Of a DNA stretch of 64,000 nt, positions 12,986-23,860 are shown in pieces. The position numbers and the translations under genes were made by a program. Source of the stretch: Brienomyrus brachyistius (lineage: Eukaryota > Chordata > Actinopteri > Osteoglossiformes > Mormyridae); assembly GCF_023856365.1 (NCBI RefSeq), contig NC_064548.1:8729642-8793641 (forward strand), read 5' to 3'. Every line of letters begins with the position of its first letter. Positions within the stretch are counted from its first letter, which is position 1. The notes under the pieces were generated by a model. The model was not told the DNA's origin and ran no database searches. It saw only the letters and a list, made by a program, of their open reading frames with translations.

Positions 12986-13342
12986 GGTGGCACCCATTTT
13001 GATTCTAATTCATCATGCTGCTAGACTTGCAGAACTTTATTAGTTAGGCCACTCTTGCATTGGACCTTGATAATGCGAGGGTGCTGGTGGGGGTGTTGGT
13101 GGCAGTGCTGCTCAGTTTATATTTCATCCCAATGACCTTCCTTAATGGCCTCACTTAGCTTACAGCGGTTTGCAGTATGTACCATTAAGTAGCTTCAATA
13201 ATCACATATAATTCATACTCTAGCTGAAAAAAATGAGCAAAGGACTGTTTTAATGTTTAAAATTACATCAGGCTGCTCTTACCTGCCTCATGGTTGAGCG
13301 TTTTCTTGCGTATTAGAATATTAGCACAAACATTCAGAACTA
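12986..13342. other. Single-copy DNA, nothing recognised
   Basis: A short intergenic stretch with a GGTG-rich patch near 13080-13110. No feature was recognised. Confidence 0.4.
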
Positions 13343-13480
13343 GTCAAGTCAAGTAAAGGTTTATTGTCATCTCAGCCATGTACAGTAACGAAATAACATT
13401 TCTCCTGAGCCCATAGTGCAGCATTGGTGACAGGACAGATATTACAGTGCCAAAGACATACTGTCTGGAATATTTTGCCA
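13343..13480 (-). repeat. Dispersed repeat with 'ggtttattgtcatctcagcc'
   Basis: 'agtcaagtcaagtaaagg' followed by 'tttattgtcatctcagccat' and 'gtacagtaacgaaataac' is a recurring fish repeat phrase (reverse of a retroposon tail; 'acgaaat' also occurs in the 20275-20483 repeat). It is non-coding. Confidence 0.5.
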
Positions 13481-13550
13481 AAAAAAAATCTATACAAGTA
13501 TTAATAATTTAAGGGGAGGGGAGACAGAGGGAAGACGATCGTCGGTCTAG

Positions 13551-13609
13551 CTAACATAAAATATCATGGCATGACATAACATAACAACATAACATGACAT
13601 AACATACAT
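13551..13609. repeat. Degenerate ACATA tandem repeat
   Basis: Irregular units of CATAA/CATGA/CATAACA are repeated about ten times. Confidence 0.75.
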
Positions 13610-14684
13610 TTCGCATTAGACAAACAATGAATAGGCAACTACATAACACCGGGGAATTACTCTTAAGTTTAACAAAATATGAGATTCCAGAGCCTTCTGA
13701 GCCAAGCTCCTGAGATGAGAGGGGGTAACCTGAAAGAGAGGTCACCGCATCTGACTTCACTTCTCATTCTGCACAGAATATGGGAACAGAGCAATATAAA
13801 GCACGTAAATGGCATATTAGACAATTCAGTGCTTGACCTCGGGGGCAGTATGCAGTCGAGAGGCCCAGGCTATTGTAGCATGATACATTAGACCCAGGAA
13901 TGTGACTGACAGCGTTTATGTCCGCATGTCAACCCCAAGGCTTGGTTGAGAAGCTGATTGCGTACTAACGTTTGGCATTCCAGAGAAGCCCTCTGCTGAT
14001 TGGAGGTCACCTCTCATCTGGGCAAAGTAACCAATGTGGTGCCACCGGATCCGTGTGAACCCCCCCCCCCCGAGTCATTTCACCCACATGAGCATGGCTT
14101 GTTTATGCAAACCACCCTGTGGGTAGAGCACACTCTGCTTGGCACCGTGCTACATTTCTGGACAGTTTCTGCAGTGCCTGTCAGGTGCTGCTGCACAGGT
14201 ATGACAGTCTCCTATATAGACTCTGGCAGCCCAGAAACAGCTCGACTTGGTCTCCATGATGGCCCAGAGTCTAGCCAAGATTAAGGGAGAAGAAGAGGTT
14301 GGTCACTGGAGAACAGAGGTCAGTTCACCTTGGACTGGGCTGTTTGAGAGGGGGCGGAGGGGGCCTTTGTGCTTCAAAAGCTATTCTTTTGTTTGATATT
14401 GAATGTGACAAAGCTTTCTTTTATCTCACCAAAAATCAGCAATGCTATCAGTGGTTAAAGCTTCCCTTATGTTCCTGTATTACACCAGTTTGCTTCAGAT
14501 TGAGCAAAGATTGGAAGAAAAAGGCACGGAAGGTGTAAGGGCACAATCTACCTGATGCTACTGTGCCGAATGAGTTTCCAACAAAGGATCTATTTTGGTG
14601 TTTGAAGTTTTGATGTAAGAATTCAACAAAGCTTAGTTTAAAGCTTGAGCAGAAAATTTTACTCAACAATTCTGAATACACATA

Positions 14685-14686
<2 letters not shown>
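13610..14686. other. Single-copy DNA, nothing recognised
   Basis: It contains a poly-C run at about 14060-14071. No exon, RNA or named repeat was recognised. Confidence 0.45.

Positions 14687-14720
<34 letters not shown>
14687..14720. repeat. (CA)n microsatellite
   Basis: About 16 CA units. An AT-rich stretch with short palindromes (ACATTGTATT / AATACAATGT, near 14753-14774) follows. Confidence 0.95.
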
Positions 14721-14722
<2 letters not shown>

Positions 14723-15848
14723 GGACCCCACATCAGAATAACGGCGTTTTATTACATTGTATTTAATACAATGTTTTACATTTATTACAATGTAATATAA
14801 ACATAATCCACACACATATGTATTGGTTGTCTAGGTTGATGTAAAATATGCATGTAGGTGTAAAGGGTGGTTAGGGTTTCTACATCACATACTATAACGC
14901 TAACAAATTTAAATGTAGAGTGTTGTCTGATGCTGCTCTGAAATGTTTTTTTTTTTTTATCCTATTTTGTATTTTACTTTAATAGTGGTTTCCCGTACTT
15001 GTATTTTTGGACAGCTTAAGAAGATGTGATTGCATCATAGTTACTTATTTCATATGTGTTTTTACACTGTAGTTGGTTTTGTGCTTCAGAGGAACGGCAG
15101 AGTGCTGTGGGCCCTTGTAGCTGTCAGGGTTTTTAAGCGTGTTAAGAGAACACCTGTCTTCTAGGGAAACCACGACTGAGACAATGCAGCATTAGTGTCA
15201 GAACATGTGACTTATCTGTAGTACATTTAACTGAGTTCTAAGCTTCTAGAAAATTATGTCTTTGTTTATCTTCTGCTAACTCTGTTCAATGCTGCTAATG
15301 TTTTGGCAGCTTTTATAGGTGCATGTCAGGCTCTTTGGGGGTGTGAAGAGGCATCGACTGTGGATTCACCTGGAATCATCTCCTGACGTCTCATCTCATT
15401 CTCACAGTAATACGCTGAGGGTTCCGCAAGCTCTCCTCCTGCACGCCGACGTTTCCACATGGCCAGTTCGACAGACCCTCTTTTGCTCTCCAAGCTTATA
15501 CCTGCAAACACACTTTTCATTCCCAGCACCTTCGGAAGTCATATCCAATATACGTTAATGGCAACAAAGAAAATGGAGATTAAGCAAATTTGTTACATTC
15601 CCCTGAGGTGATTATGTAAATGTATGTGCGATGTTCATTGATGCACTGTGGGCCAATCAGCATCACTCACTTACTTCACATGAATTACAGATGACGGTTG
15701 CTAAGGGAACCCCTTTAATGCATTTGGGACTTAATTCAAACACCAACATGGGGGAACTGTGAAACCCACAGGACTACTATGCCACTTGTGGAATGTGTTG
15801 CAGTTTATAATGATACTCGTACTATCTGTGCCAGAGTAGCTATGGACA
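14721..15848. other. Single-copy DNA, nothing recognised
   Basis: The part at 15310-15480 is richer in CpG than its flanks but too sparse to call an island. No exon or repeat was recognised. Confidence 0.4.
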
Positions 15849-15975
15849 GTGCCTGTCCACCCATTAGATGACGTAAGGGACCACCTAGGGCGCCATCTTG
15901 TAGGGGGGTGCAGACTTAGCAAGCTGTTCTTGGACATGTGGCAGCAGCGGGGAAGCTTGCCTAGGGTGTGACTTG
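15849..15975. repeat. 'cctagggcg' dispersed repeat, copy 1
   Basis: 'cacccattagatgacgtaag' followed by 'accacctagggcgccatc' pairs with 'caacccattaggcaacatgg' and 'gctgcctagggcac' at 60388-60430. The two are diverged copies of one dispersed element of unknown class. Confidence 0.45.
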
Positions 15976-16061
15976 TGCTTTCACTGGTTTTGGCTATGGT
16001 TGGCAAGTACTCCAGATAGTGCATTACCAATATAGGATATACATGAAGAGATTAATACATT

Positions 16062-16110
16062 GCATTCATTTTTATTTTGCAGATGCTTTTGTCCATAGCA
16101 ACATACAGGT
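16062..16110 (+). repeat. Fragment of 'gatgcttttgtccat' dispersed repeat
   Basis: 'attttgcagatgcttttgtc' plus 'catagcaacatacagg' is the start of a retroposon common in fish. The matching start in a longer copy is at 48832-48880. Confidence 0.55.
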
Positions 16111-17561
16111 AAGGTAAATATCACAAAATTAAATACAGACCCTTGCCGGGATACGATGGTCCATGTTACGATATATATGGTGGGTATGATTAGTCAATAA
16201 ATTACAAGAAATATTCAGTACTTTATTATAAAATAAGCTTTGTGTTAATCATTTTGCCCAACTGTAGGGTAATGTAAGTGTTCTTAGCATGTTTAATGTA
16301 GGCTAGGCTATGATGTTTGATAAGGTAGGTGTACTCTATTAAAATGCACTTTCGCCTCACGATATTGTTGCCTTCCGGTAGGGTTATCAGAACATAACCC
16401 CATCGTAACCTGGAAAGCATCTGTATTACAAACACACGTGCTGTCGAGGAGTCGACTAGGCGTCAGTGTAACTAGACTGAGCTTCCAGTGAATGCCCAGG
16501 TATATAAGTAGTATAGGAACAATAGCTACTCATCATCCCAAACAAGCAAAACAATTCATTGACCAGAAGTACAATATGTTCTATTTGACATTTTGTCACG
16601 ATGCTATAAGCTGTTTAGCTACTTTACTTATAGCCACAATTTCCATGACAAGGACAGTTTGAGGAGAATTTCAGGGCTCCGTCTTGGGCACCAGCTGAAC
16701 AATGCCAAATTTAACATTCACATTTCTTGTCATCCCTCACTCTGACCCCGGGGGCTCACAGAGGTAAACTTTCCCCTTCTCATTCAGGAAGGAACGTCAT
16801 TTATTTCCCAGGTTGACAAAAACTGGTAAGGGATGCTCACCAGGGCCTCTGGCAAGGGGAAAGCAGGCTTCCAGCATGGAGGGGGTGCGGCAAACTGACA
16901 CTTAATTTGTCCAAATAGAGAGCGGATGGCTCTTTTGCCCACTCCTACGGGCTCTCTTGGTAAAGAACACTGCAGCTGACTGTGAGACAGATAATTAAAA
17001 ACCCCTTACAGTACCATGATCAATGTGCCATTTCTTAGGGGAGAACAATATGCAGAAAGTGGGAACTGAAAGGAATGAGCAGCAACCAGGAACAGCCATT
17101 ATTTTTACCTGGGGACAAAAGGACAAGGCAGCAACATGAACTAATCCTTTATGGTGCGATGCGAATACACAGCTGTGTTTTGACTTTTCGTCATGAGCTA
17201 AAGCTTGAATATGTACAACAATTTACCTTTTTTAAACATGTTTTAAATGCTAATATAGTTCCTCAGTTTTGACAAGAAATTTATATGGAGATTTATTGAA
17301 TTAATCTTAAGGTCCACGGGCTGCAAACATTTCTCAAATACAGCTTAAGGGGTCATTATTTATTTGTTTTGAAAATATCTGTATAGTGTAAGAATACACA
17401 TCATGTTATATAGAGAACAAAAAAAAACAACATTTAAAAAAATTAAAAGTAAATAAAATTTATTGCTTCATTTTGCATTCCTTTGTAAGCTCCAAAGTCA
17501 AAGCATTTTTGTGAAATGAAACTTTATTTACTATATATATATTGGGGCAAATTCCATTTCC
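16111..17561. other. Single-copy block, candidate conserved non-coding DNA at 16700-17075
   Basis: 16700-17075 has balanced composition, an 'acagataattaaaaacc' homeodomain-like word and no repeat signature, so it is a candidate regulatory element. 17280-17530 is AT-rich and featureless. No exon was recognised. Confidence 0.3.
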
Positions 17562-17752
17562 TCTCCTTTTTTGAGACACACACATAGGTGAAAGCAATGC
17601 TTGGGGTCTGATTATAGGGTACGCCATTTATTTAGCATTTGGTGGGGTCAAGGACCAGGCTTAAGGGTCCAACAAAGATGTGGCTACTCTATGGATTCAA
17701 ACCTGCAACCTTCTGGTTATGGGCAAAAAGACCCAGCATGCTGTGTCACACA
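17562..17752 (+). repeat. SINE-like dispersed repeat (same family as 1-230)
   Basis: It shares with 1-230 the TCTCCTTTTT start, CA-rich bases, 'aggtga..gca', 'ttggggtctgattatagggt', 'gtccaacaaagatgtggc' and 'gattcaaacctgcaaccttc' in the same order. It is diverged and non-coding. Confidence 0.6.
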
Positions 17753-18689
17753 CTGTGATATCATAGGACCTTCGCAGGTGCTCTGCACTCACCACCCTGC
17801 CAGGCACCATGGTCACGGTGGCCCCTTCCCCAGCCCGCTACCCCCAAGGCGGGCTAAACTGCTGCCCAGATGAGCCTCCTCTCCTAATCAACGCGAGAGG
17901 CTTGTGAGACATCAAGGTGCCACGCGGACACCCTTTGTCACTGCCCCAGTTCGCGTTCACAGCTCCAAATAAAAAGATATACTGACCTGGCAGTTTGCTC
18001 ACTTTGCACAATTCATCTACAACCATAAATACCCCTGTTCTGGTGGTAGAATGATATCTAAACTCCATAAATCCAACATCCCACTCGACATAGTGCTATT
18101 CAGCTCATTTCGCTCCTGTATCCTAAACAAACTGCAGTTTTATTATTGTTATTATTTACCCAGTTTGTCTTTTTTTTAAAAAAAAATTCTCCTTAAAAAG
18201 GAGAAAAAGTGCAGTGCACCGCTTGTCTCCCGTTTATTAACACTTCATTGTAACAGCACTGCGTAAGTCAGCAGAATCATACGACCTACTGTAAAAGGCA
18301 ATCGTAATTTGACACCGCGTAACATTTTTTTTTCCCTCCCCCAATCATAAAACCTTTTGCTGCAGTGAAGTGTTATGACGTCCACGTGATTGAGAGGAAG
18401 TCTGCCCACACCGGTGCCATTTGTCTTTCCTGTGCTGGGATAATGCCCAGCTCTCGGTAAATCTGCCGCCCTTAGAGCATACCTTACTCTGTCAGTAATA
18501 TCCAGTCTGAGCCCTGGTGTGAGGTGCCCCATAAACCCTGTTTTATAGGCACCTAAACCCACTGTAGATGCATCATGATGCTGATGTAAGTTGGATGTAA
18601 TGCCTGTTCTTAAATATATCATTTGCCTTTTATGGACCATGGACATAATCTTAATAGTGCAGAAATTGTAATGACATTTAAATATAATT
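17753..18689. other. Single-copy block, candidate conserved non-coding DNA
   Basis: 18240-18620 has no repeat signature and a balanced composition. A 158-codon minus-strand frame crosses it and enters the CA tract; its first residues are Cys/Val repeats translated from CA, and the rest shows no domain. I read the stretch as non-coding, possibly conserved. Confidence 0.3.
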
Positions 18690-18721
18690 ACACACACACA
18701 CATACACACACACACACACAC
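18690..18721. repeat. (CA)n microsatellite
   Basis: About 15 CA units with one TA interruption, abutting the left end of the GGGGAC repeat. Confidence 0.95.
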
Positions 18722-18958
18722 GTCGGATAAACATATCTTTATGGGGACTACTCATTCATTTATATGGGAAAAATGCTAACGCAAACTACCCAGCCCTAAC
18801 TATAACCATAAGAAACCAAGCAAAATACAAGAGTTGCTGCATTTTTAGTTTTTTCATTGCAGTAACAGATTGAGTTTCCTGGTCCCCATAAGGAAAAAAA
18901 AAACAGGTATTCATCACATTGTGGGGACATTGTGTCCCCATAAGGTAAGGTATACAAG
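18722..18958 (+). repeat. GGGGAC repeat, copy A, flanked by CA tracts
   Basis: The ends form imperfect inverted repeats ('tatctttatggggac' and 'gtccccataaggtaagg'). Internal blocks in order are 'tatatgggaaaaa', 'aaccataagaaaccaagc', 'aaaatacaagag', 'ttttcattgcagtaacag', 'ggtccccataagg'. The same order recurs at 27125-27405 (reverse), 54650-54811 and 56190-56446. It looks like a non-autonomous element; the superfamily is not assigned. Confidence 0.7.
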
Positions 18959-18984
18959 CTCACACACACACACATACACACACA
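18959..18984. repeat. (CA)n microsatellite
   Basis: About 12 CA units with one TA interruption, abutting the right end of the GGGGAC repeat. Confidence 0.93.
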
Positions 18985-19451
18985 ATTTTACAGTATTATT
19001 CGTAAGGTAAATATTGTAAATAAAATCCATATTTCCAGTAAAATAGATGTGCACTAAGTTTTTGCAGGGATATTTGGGATTCTCTTCACATTACGCTGGT
19101 TTGTACATGTATATATATGCTTGGTTGCAGGTCTTGCTTATGTAAAGTAAAGTATTTGCTTTGTACAGAAGCACAAATGTTTGACCTTGTGCCCCCCCCC
19201 CCATCCCCAGGCCCCCGAAATATCCCCTCACAGCATGGTGACTCGGCCTCGCAATGCGAAAACCTAACCTGGCCAATAACAGTGTGCTGGAGTGTGAACT
19301 GAGTTATGTAAAGAAGCAATTCCCACTCAGCACCGTCAGTTTCCACCTGGCATCTTGTAGGATTTAGGGCTTGTTTGCTCTGGTCTTGTTCATTTCGAGC
19401 CTGAATATAAAGTGAAATATGTACGACAATGCAAAGACAGGAACGTGCCTG
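18985..19451. other. Single-copy DNA with a poly-C tract
   Basis: It contains C(11) at about 19192-19202. Overlapping short frames on both strands near 19086-19346 are not recognised. Confidence 0.4.
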
Positions 19452-19463
19452 AGTGTGTGTCTC

Positions 19464-19502
<39 letters not shown>
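19452..19502. repeat. Compound (GT)n(TA)n microsatellite
   Basis: A GT tract passes directly into about 14 TA units. Confidence 0.95.
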
Positions 19503-19504
<2 letters not shown>

Positions 19505-20274
19505 CTTCTTTTGTTATAGACTAGAACAGCCACTTTCTTTGTGGTGGTGTGTTTCTCTATATGTAAAAGAGAATGATTGTTACATCCCAGTATTTTTTCA
19601 TTATTATAAAATATATAATATCTAGACATACAGTAATATCACTCTGTTGGTACACAGATTGACAGATTCTGTATATAGACTGAATAAATAATTATAAGCT
19701 TAACTGCAATAAAAGACATAGTAGCACGATTCAAAGACATGTGGTTAAGCAAATTAGTGTTTCTGAATTGCCCTTAGTGCATGTAGCTTATTATTCTCAT
19801 CCAAATCTTCATACTCTTTTTCAAAGAGCAGTTCTACTCAATTCTATATACCCTTCCAACCTTTTCTATGTCTAGAGGTGTTGACCATAATAACCAAGGG
19901 AGAGGTGACGAAACACAACCTTGGAAAACTATTTTACGCATATGGAAGTAATTTAATCCAAGGTCAATGATGCTACTCCACATTTATCCAGGTAATCCCC
20001 CAGTAAAAGCCGTGGTGCATGGCCATACGCCTCCCCAAAGTCATAAAACATAAAATTCACGTGGTTTACTGTTCCTGGGTACGCATAGTTCCACTCACAT
20101 TTTGCAAAAATGAGAGACTACTATTTTACATATGTTCTACAGAGGACAGTGAAGCTATAGAAGAAATAATGGCCAGTGATGAGGAACAGATTCCTAATCA
20201 TACTGAAGTGTTGGGGAAAATGCTCATTGGTGTAGATGGTGTAGACTGGTAGATACCTCTAGGTACAGAATTTA
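19503..20274. other. Mostly single-copy DNA with one weak exon candidate
   Basis: A stretch at 20142-20252 reads as an acidic open frame ending in TAG, preceded by 'catatgttctacag', a splice-acceptor-like string. The residues are Asp/Glu-rich with no domain I know. No partner exon was found, so support is weak. Confidence 0.2.
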
Positions 20275-20483
20275 GACTTGTTGACATGCTACAGCACACA
20301 GTGCACAACAACGAAATGTGTCCTCTGCATTTAACCCATATGTGACATCGTGACATAGCAGGGGGCAGCTAATTCAGCGACCGGGGAGCAGGGCTTGGGG
20401 GCGGTACCTTGCTAGTCAGGGATTTAAACCAGCAATCATTCAATTACAAGTTTGCATCATAAACATTAGGCCACCACTGCCCC
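20275..20483 (-). repeat. Dispersed retroposon-like repeat
   Basis: 'cacacagtgcacaacaacg', 'aaatgtgtcctctgcattta', 'acccat', 'gggggcagctaattcagcg', 'accggggagcagggcttg' and 'gggatttaaaccagcaatca' are in the order of a recurring fish repeat; the end 'aggccaccactgcccc' is the tRNA-like terminal phrase of this group. Confidence 0.6.
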
Positions 20484-21540
20484 AAAAAAGAAACCAGGGG
20501 AGAGAGTAAATGCAGCCCCCCACTACCAGAAATTATGCAGTGGAGATTCCCACATTTGGGGAATTGGCAGGGGTCGGCACAGCCGCAGTGCAGTGGCTGG
20601 GTCTCACCCTGGGTGAACCACCTTCGTGATCGTGGTATCTCCACTGCCAGGTAAGTATGTACAGTTATGAACCTTCATGGGTCACATATGTGGATCACCA
20701 GCGTTGCCATGGTAACAAGGACTCTGGAGCAGAGCCTTGACTGCACAGTTTTCACTGCCACTATAATAAGGGAGAGACACATCCTGATCGAACTGCTGAC
20801 CATTATGACAGGCGCAACTCCCTAAACTGTAAGCACAGTGACTGATCATCTTCCCTCCAGATCTGAGATCCATTAGTCTGGCTACTAAATGAACTACACA
20901 GATGGCTAACTTATCATAACGTCACATTAACACTAGCTGGCCAGGAGGGCAGGAAGTTGCATTTCTATTAGATATACCTATGATATGAAGGTAACATGTA
21001 AGAGCCATCCCTGCCAAACTATCATGGTACAACCCTGGCCTTCATGGTCAAGTTTTCTGGGGGGAGACCATAAGGGTTCTACTGACCATAAGGGACAAAG
21101 ATCTAGTGGATAAGCAGGACTCAGGTCCTCAGAGTACAGAACTAGACAAGGCCAATCAAATTAATAAAGCAGGCTAAACAAATCTAAACTGCCCTAGATT
21201 AACCATGTGGACACTTGGGCACCTGCCTATGTAACACTTTCCCTGTGTTAGATATATTTCTAAATTTGATGAGCCACCAGTCAACTACAATTCTTTCTGA
21301 TGTGACGCCATGTGTAGAGTAAATGAGTGTGTTGCTAGTTAGTTTTAATGTTAGTTTGCTAGCTTGAAGCAAGATGAACAAAGGTCATCAACTTAGCACA
21401 AAACAAAAACATAAATATGGCTGGGTCAGGGCCCTTCTAGGTGCTGTTGTCCAGGGCTACTTAATAATCTTAATCTGGCCCAGGCAGAACCAAAAGATTA
21501 GAGATTGAATCACAATCAAAAAGTCAGACTGAGAGGGCCG
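20484..21540. other. Single-copy DNA, nothing recognised
   Basis: No exon, RNA or repeat was recognised in this stretch. Confidence 0.4.
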
Positions 21541-21688
21541 GGGGCCTGAATCACAAAGTTAGATTCTTTGGTTCACTATAACTGGCTGGATGTTTAGTAC
21601 CCCAGTTTACTTACCTTTAGAAAAGGACATTCATAAATACAAGAAGTTATCTTTGCTAACCCAAGAATCCAGCTTTGTGATACAGGCC
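21541..21688. mobile_element. 148-bp MITE with ggcctgtatcacaaagct ends
   Basis: The left end is 'ggggcctgaatcacaaagtt' and the right end 'agctttgtgatacaggcc', which are inverted repeats differing at about two positions over 17 bases. The middle is AT-rich and non-coding. The same end occurs once more at 60877-60893 inside the palindromic element at 60.8 kb. No clear target duplication was seen. It is probably a MITE; the superfamily is not assigned. Confidence 0.6.
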
Positions 21689-22815
21689 TCAGCTGCCAAG
21701 CCTGAGCAGGAAAAACCAAAACAAAAGACTCAGAAACAAACATTGATCAGAATAAGGTTAAATAAGCTGACGTGAGGTTTGGCTGATCACAGATTGAGAC
21801 CATCTGGAGGGGGGCAGGAACGCGGAGGATGACCATGTCTGCAGCTGGTAACCTATGAAATGGATTCTGGACAGAATGTGACATTACCATTCTTGTGATG
21901 CTGGTGAGCATCAGGTGGGAGAATGAGACTGTTGCTTTGTCTTTGAATGCTATAGAATTCTGCTCCTGCTTCACTGACTCAATTATCACACATTGTAATA
22001 CATATTTTACACATTTAAAAGACTGTGCAAATTGCTTTAATATTGAAATTTCATGTCATAATGCAAATACAATTTTGTAATGTCATGACGTAAAAATGTT
22101 ATTTACAGTTAAGCAAATTTCATGTTACATCCATCAGTGTCCAACCATCCATCCACCTGAATGAAACTCAGCACTCTGATTTCATCAATGTATTTAATTA
22201 AATAAAATTAAATATTAAAAATTAAACACTTATAGACTCCTTGATTGTCTTTTGTGTACATTGTCGAATCCTTATTTTAGTCCCCCTAACCTTGCCTTGC
22301 TTTGACTCCCAGCGGTGATTGAGACTTGCTTTCATAGCCATCCTACCCTGTAGAAAACAGGGACACTGGAATCTAAAGCAAATAATACCAGCAGGTGGTG
22401 AATTTAACATAATTATAAAGACACATTAATCAATGATGTAGGTGGTATGGGACGAGAGTGGAGTACACATGTTGCATTATACTCATATATAATTTCTGTT
22501 TTTAATTTTGCCAGTAATGCTCCCTCTACCCAAGGGCACCGATGTCTGTGGCCTGAGGGTGCTGTTATTTGAGAAGAAGCAATGAGAATTTGGAGATAGG
22601 GGAGGTTTTGTGTGTCATAGTGAGAGGAAAAATAGCTGAACCCTGCATCGGACCCAAAGCTTCGCTCTCAACCATCTATATGTGTGTGTCTCAAAGAAGA
22701 GCAAGATGGGATGTGAAAAAGAAACATTCCACACTACCTGTACTTGTGCAAAAGGCAAACAAAGGATCGTTTGATTTCATAGTTTGTGAGAAAGGAGATG
22801 TTGCCTCTTATTCCA
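21689..22815. other. Single-copy DNA, nothing recognised
   Basis: AT-rich sequence; 'ccaaccatccatccacctg' near 22141 may be a remnant tail of the TGGATGGA family. No exon was recognised. Confidence 0.4.
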
Positions 22816-23160
22816 GCTGAATAACTCTTTGTTCTCGTCCACATTGCTGCCAGCGCTGCACTGATCCGCCTGTTGATCTCACGCTCCCTTCTTTCCACAT
22901 TGATTAACAAGACCCCAAAATACTTAATGTCCTCTGCTTGAGGCAGTAACCCATCCTTCACCAGGAGAGGGAAATCCACCCTTTTCCTCTGCCATGGCTT
23001 TTCTATTCCATGGCCTCAGACTTGGAGATGCTGATCCTTCTTCCGGCCCCCTCACACTCAGCTGCAAACCGCCCCATTGCATGCTGCAGGTCACAACCCA
23101 ATGAAGCCAGCAGAACAATATCATCTGAAAAGAGCAAAGATGGGTTCTGAGGTCACCGAA
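22816..23160 (-). pseudogene. Non-LTR retrotransposon reverse transcriptase fragment
   Basis: Read on the minus strand, 23104-23138 encodes a phrase with FSDD followed by hydrophobic residues (LFSDDIVLLAS), which is the catalytic (Y/F)xDD motif of a LINE reverse transcriptase. It is followed by a segment ending ISISKSEAME and a stop, then after a frameshift by a segment containing YFGVLL and EREINRRISAAL (22816-22979). The same family order is seen at 43335-43905 (also minus) and 45598-45790 (plus). The copy is truncated at both ends and carries at least one stop and one frameshift, so it is dead. Its function in life would have been copying the element's RNA at the target site. The clade is not assigned. 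Confidence 0.75.
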
Positions 23161-23717
23161 GCAGACCCCCCTCCACCCCTTGGCTACGTGTAGAAGTTCT
23201 CATTAAAAAAAACGATAAAAATTATAAAATAACATGTATAGAATTATGCAATGACCAAAAAAACTATTAAAGAAAACAAAAAAAAGTTGTTGGGCGGGTG
23301 GCAGTTCAAAAATCCTGCGGACGGCAGAGTGATCCCACCATTCGGCCCTTAAGCACAAAGCCCAGAAACCCCAACTGCTCCAAGCACTGACTAACCCTGA
23401 TTTCTCCACTATGTCAGTTTCAGGAGGTAACCTCCTGGGATACTTTTCCTGCTCTCCTGAAGGAGGTCCCACATATATACTGACCTCTCACTGGGTGCTT
23501 CTCCTTCACTCTTTGGTCAAACTCCTCCAAAACCATCTCTACTGAGTTTAGGTGGCCAGGTCATGTGATGCAACACATTGTTTGTAAGTGGCTTGACGTG
23601 TCCAGACCCTTACTGGTACAGTATGTCACCTGAAGGGTTGGCTGACATTGCTTACAACACCAGTGACAAGAAAAGTATATGTACTGTTTTTAGCAAAAAT
23701 ATTTATCTGCTCCACAT
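23161..23717. other. Non-coding, low-complexity A-rich part and unassigned sequence
   Basis: 23200-23285 is A-rich. 23380-23640 has a CCTCC/GGAGG inverted phrase ('ggaggtaacctcc') and 'gtggccaggtcatgtgatg', which could be a further decayed part of the same LINE, but I cannot align it by eye. Confidence 0.3.
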
Positions 23718-23860
23718 CTGCTTAGGTTAATCCATTTTGGTTTGTCCTAGCATGTCCTAGCTACTGACATTAGCCTGCTTATGTTAATCAATTTTGGCTT
23801 GTCCTGGCATGTCCTAGCCATACACATTAGCCTGCTTAATCAATTGTGCTAGCATGGTAC
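23718..23860. repeat. 57-bp tandem repeat, about 2.5 copies
   Basis: Copies begin with CTGCTTA at 23718, 23775 and 23832, giving an exact 57-bp period. Each carries 'gttaatc.attttgg', 'ttgtcct.gcatgtcctagc' and 'cattagc'. The third copy is truncated. It is non-coding. Confidence 0.85.

Noticed and set aside
18245..18721. 158-codon minus-strand frame
   Set aside because: It starts inside a CA tract (Cys/Val repeats) and shows no motif further on; no splice or promoter context.
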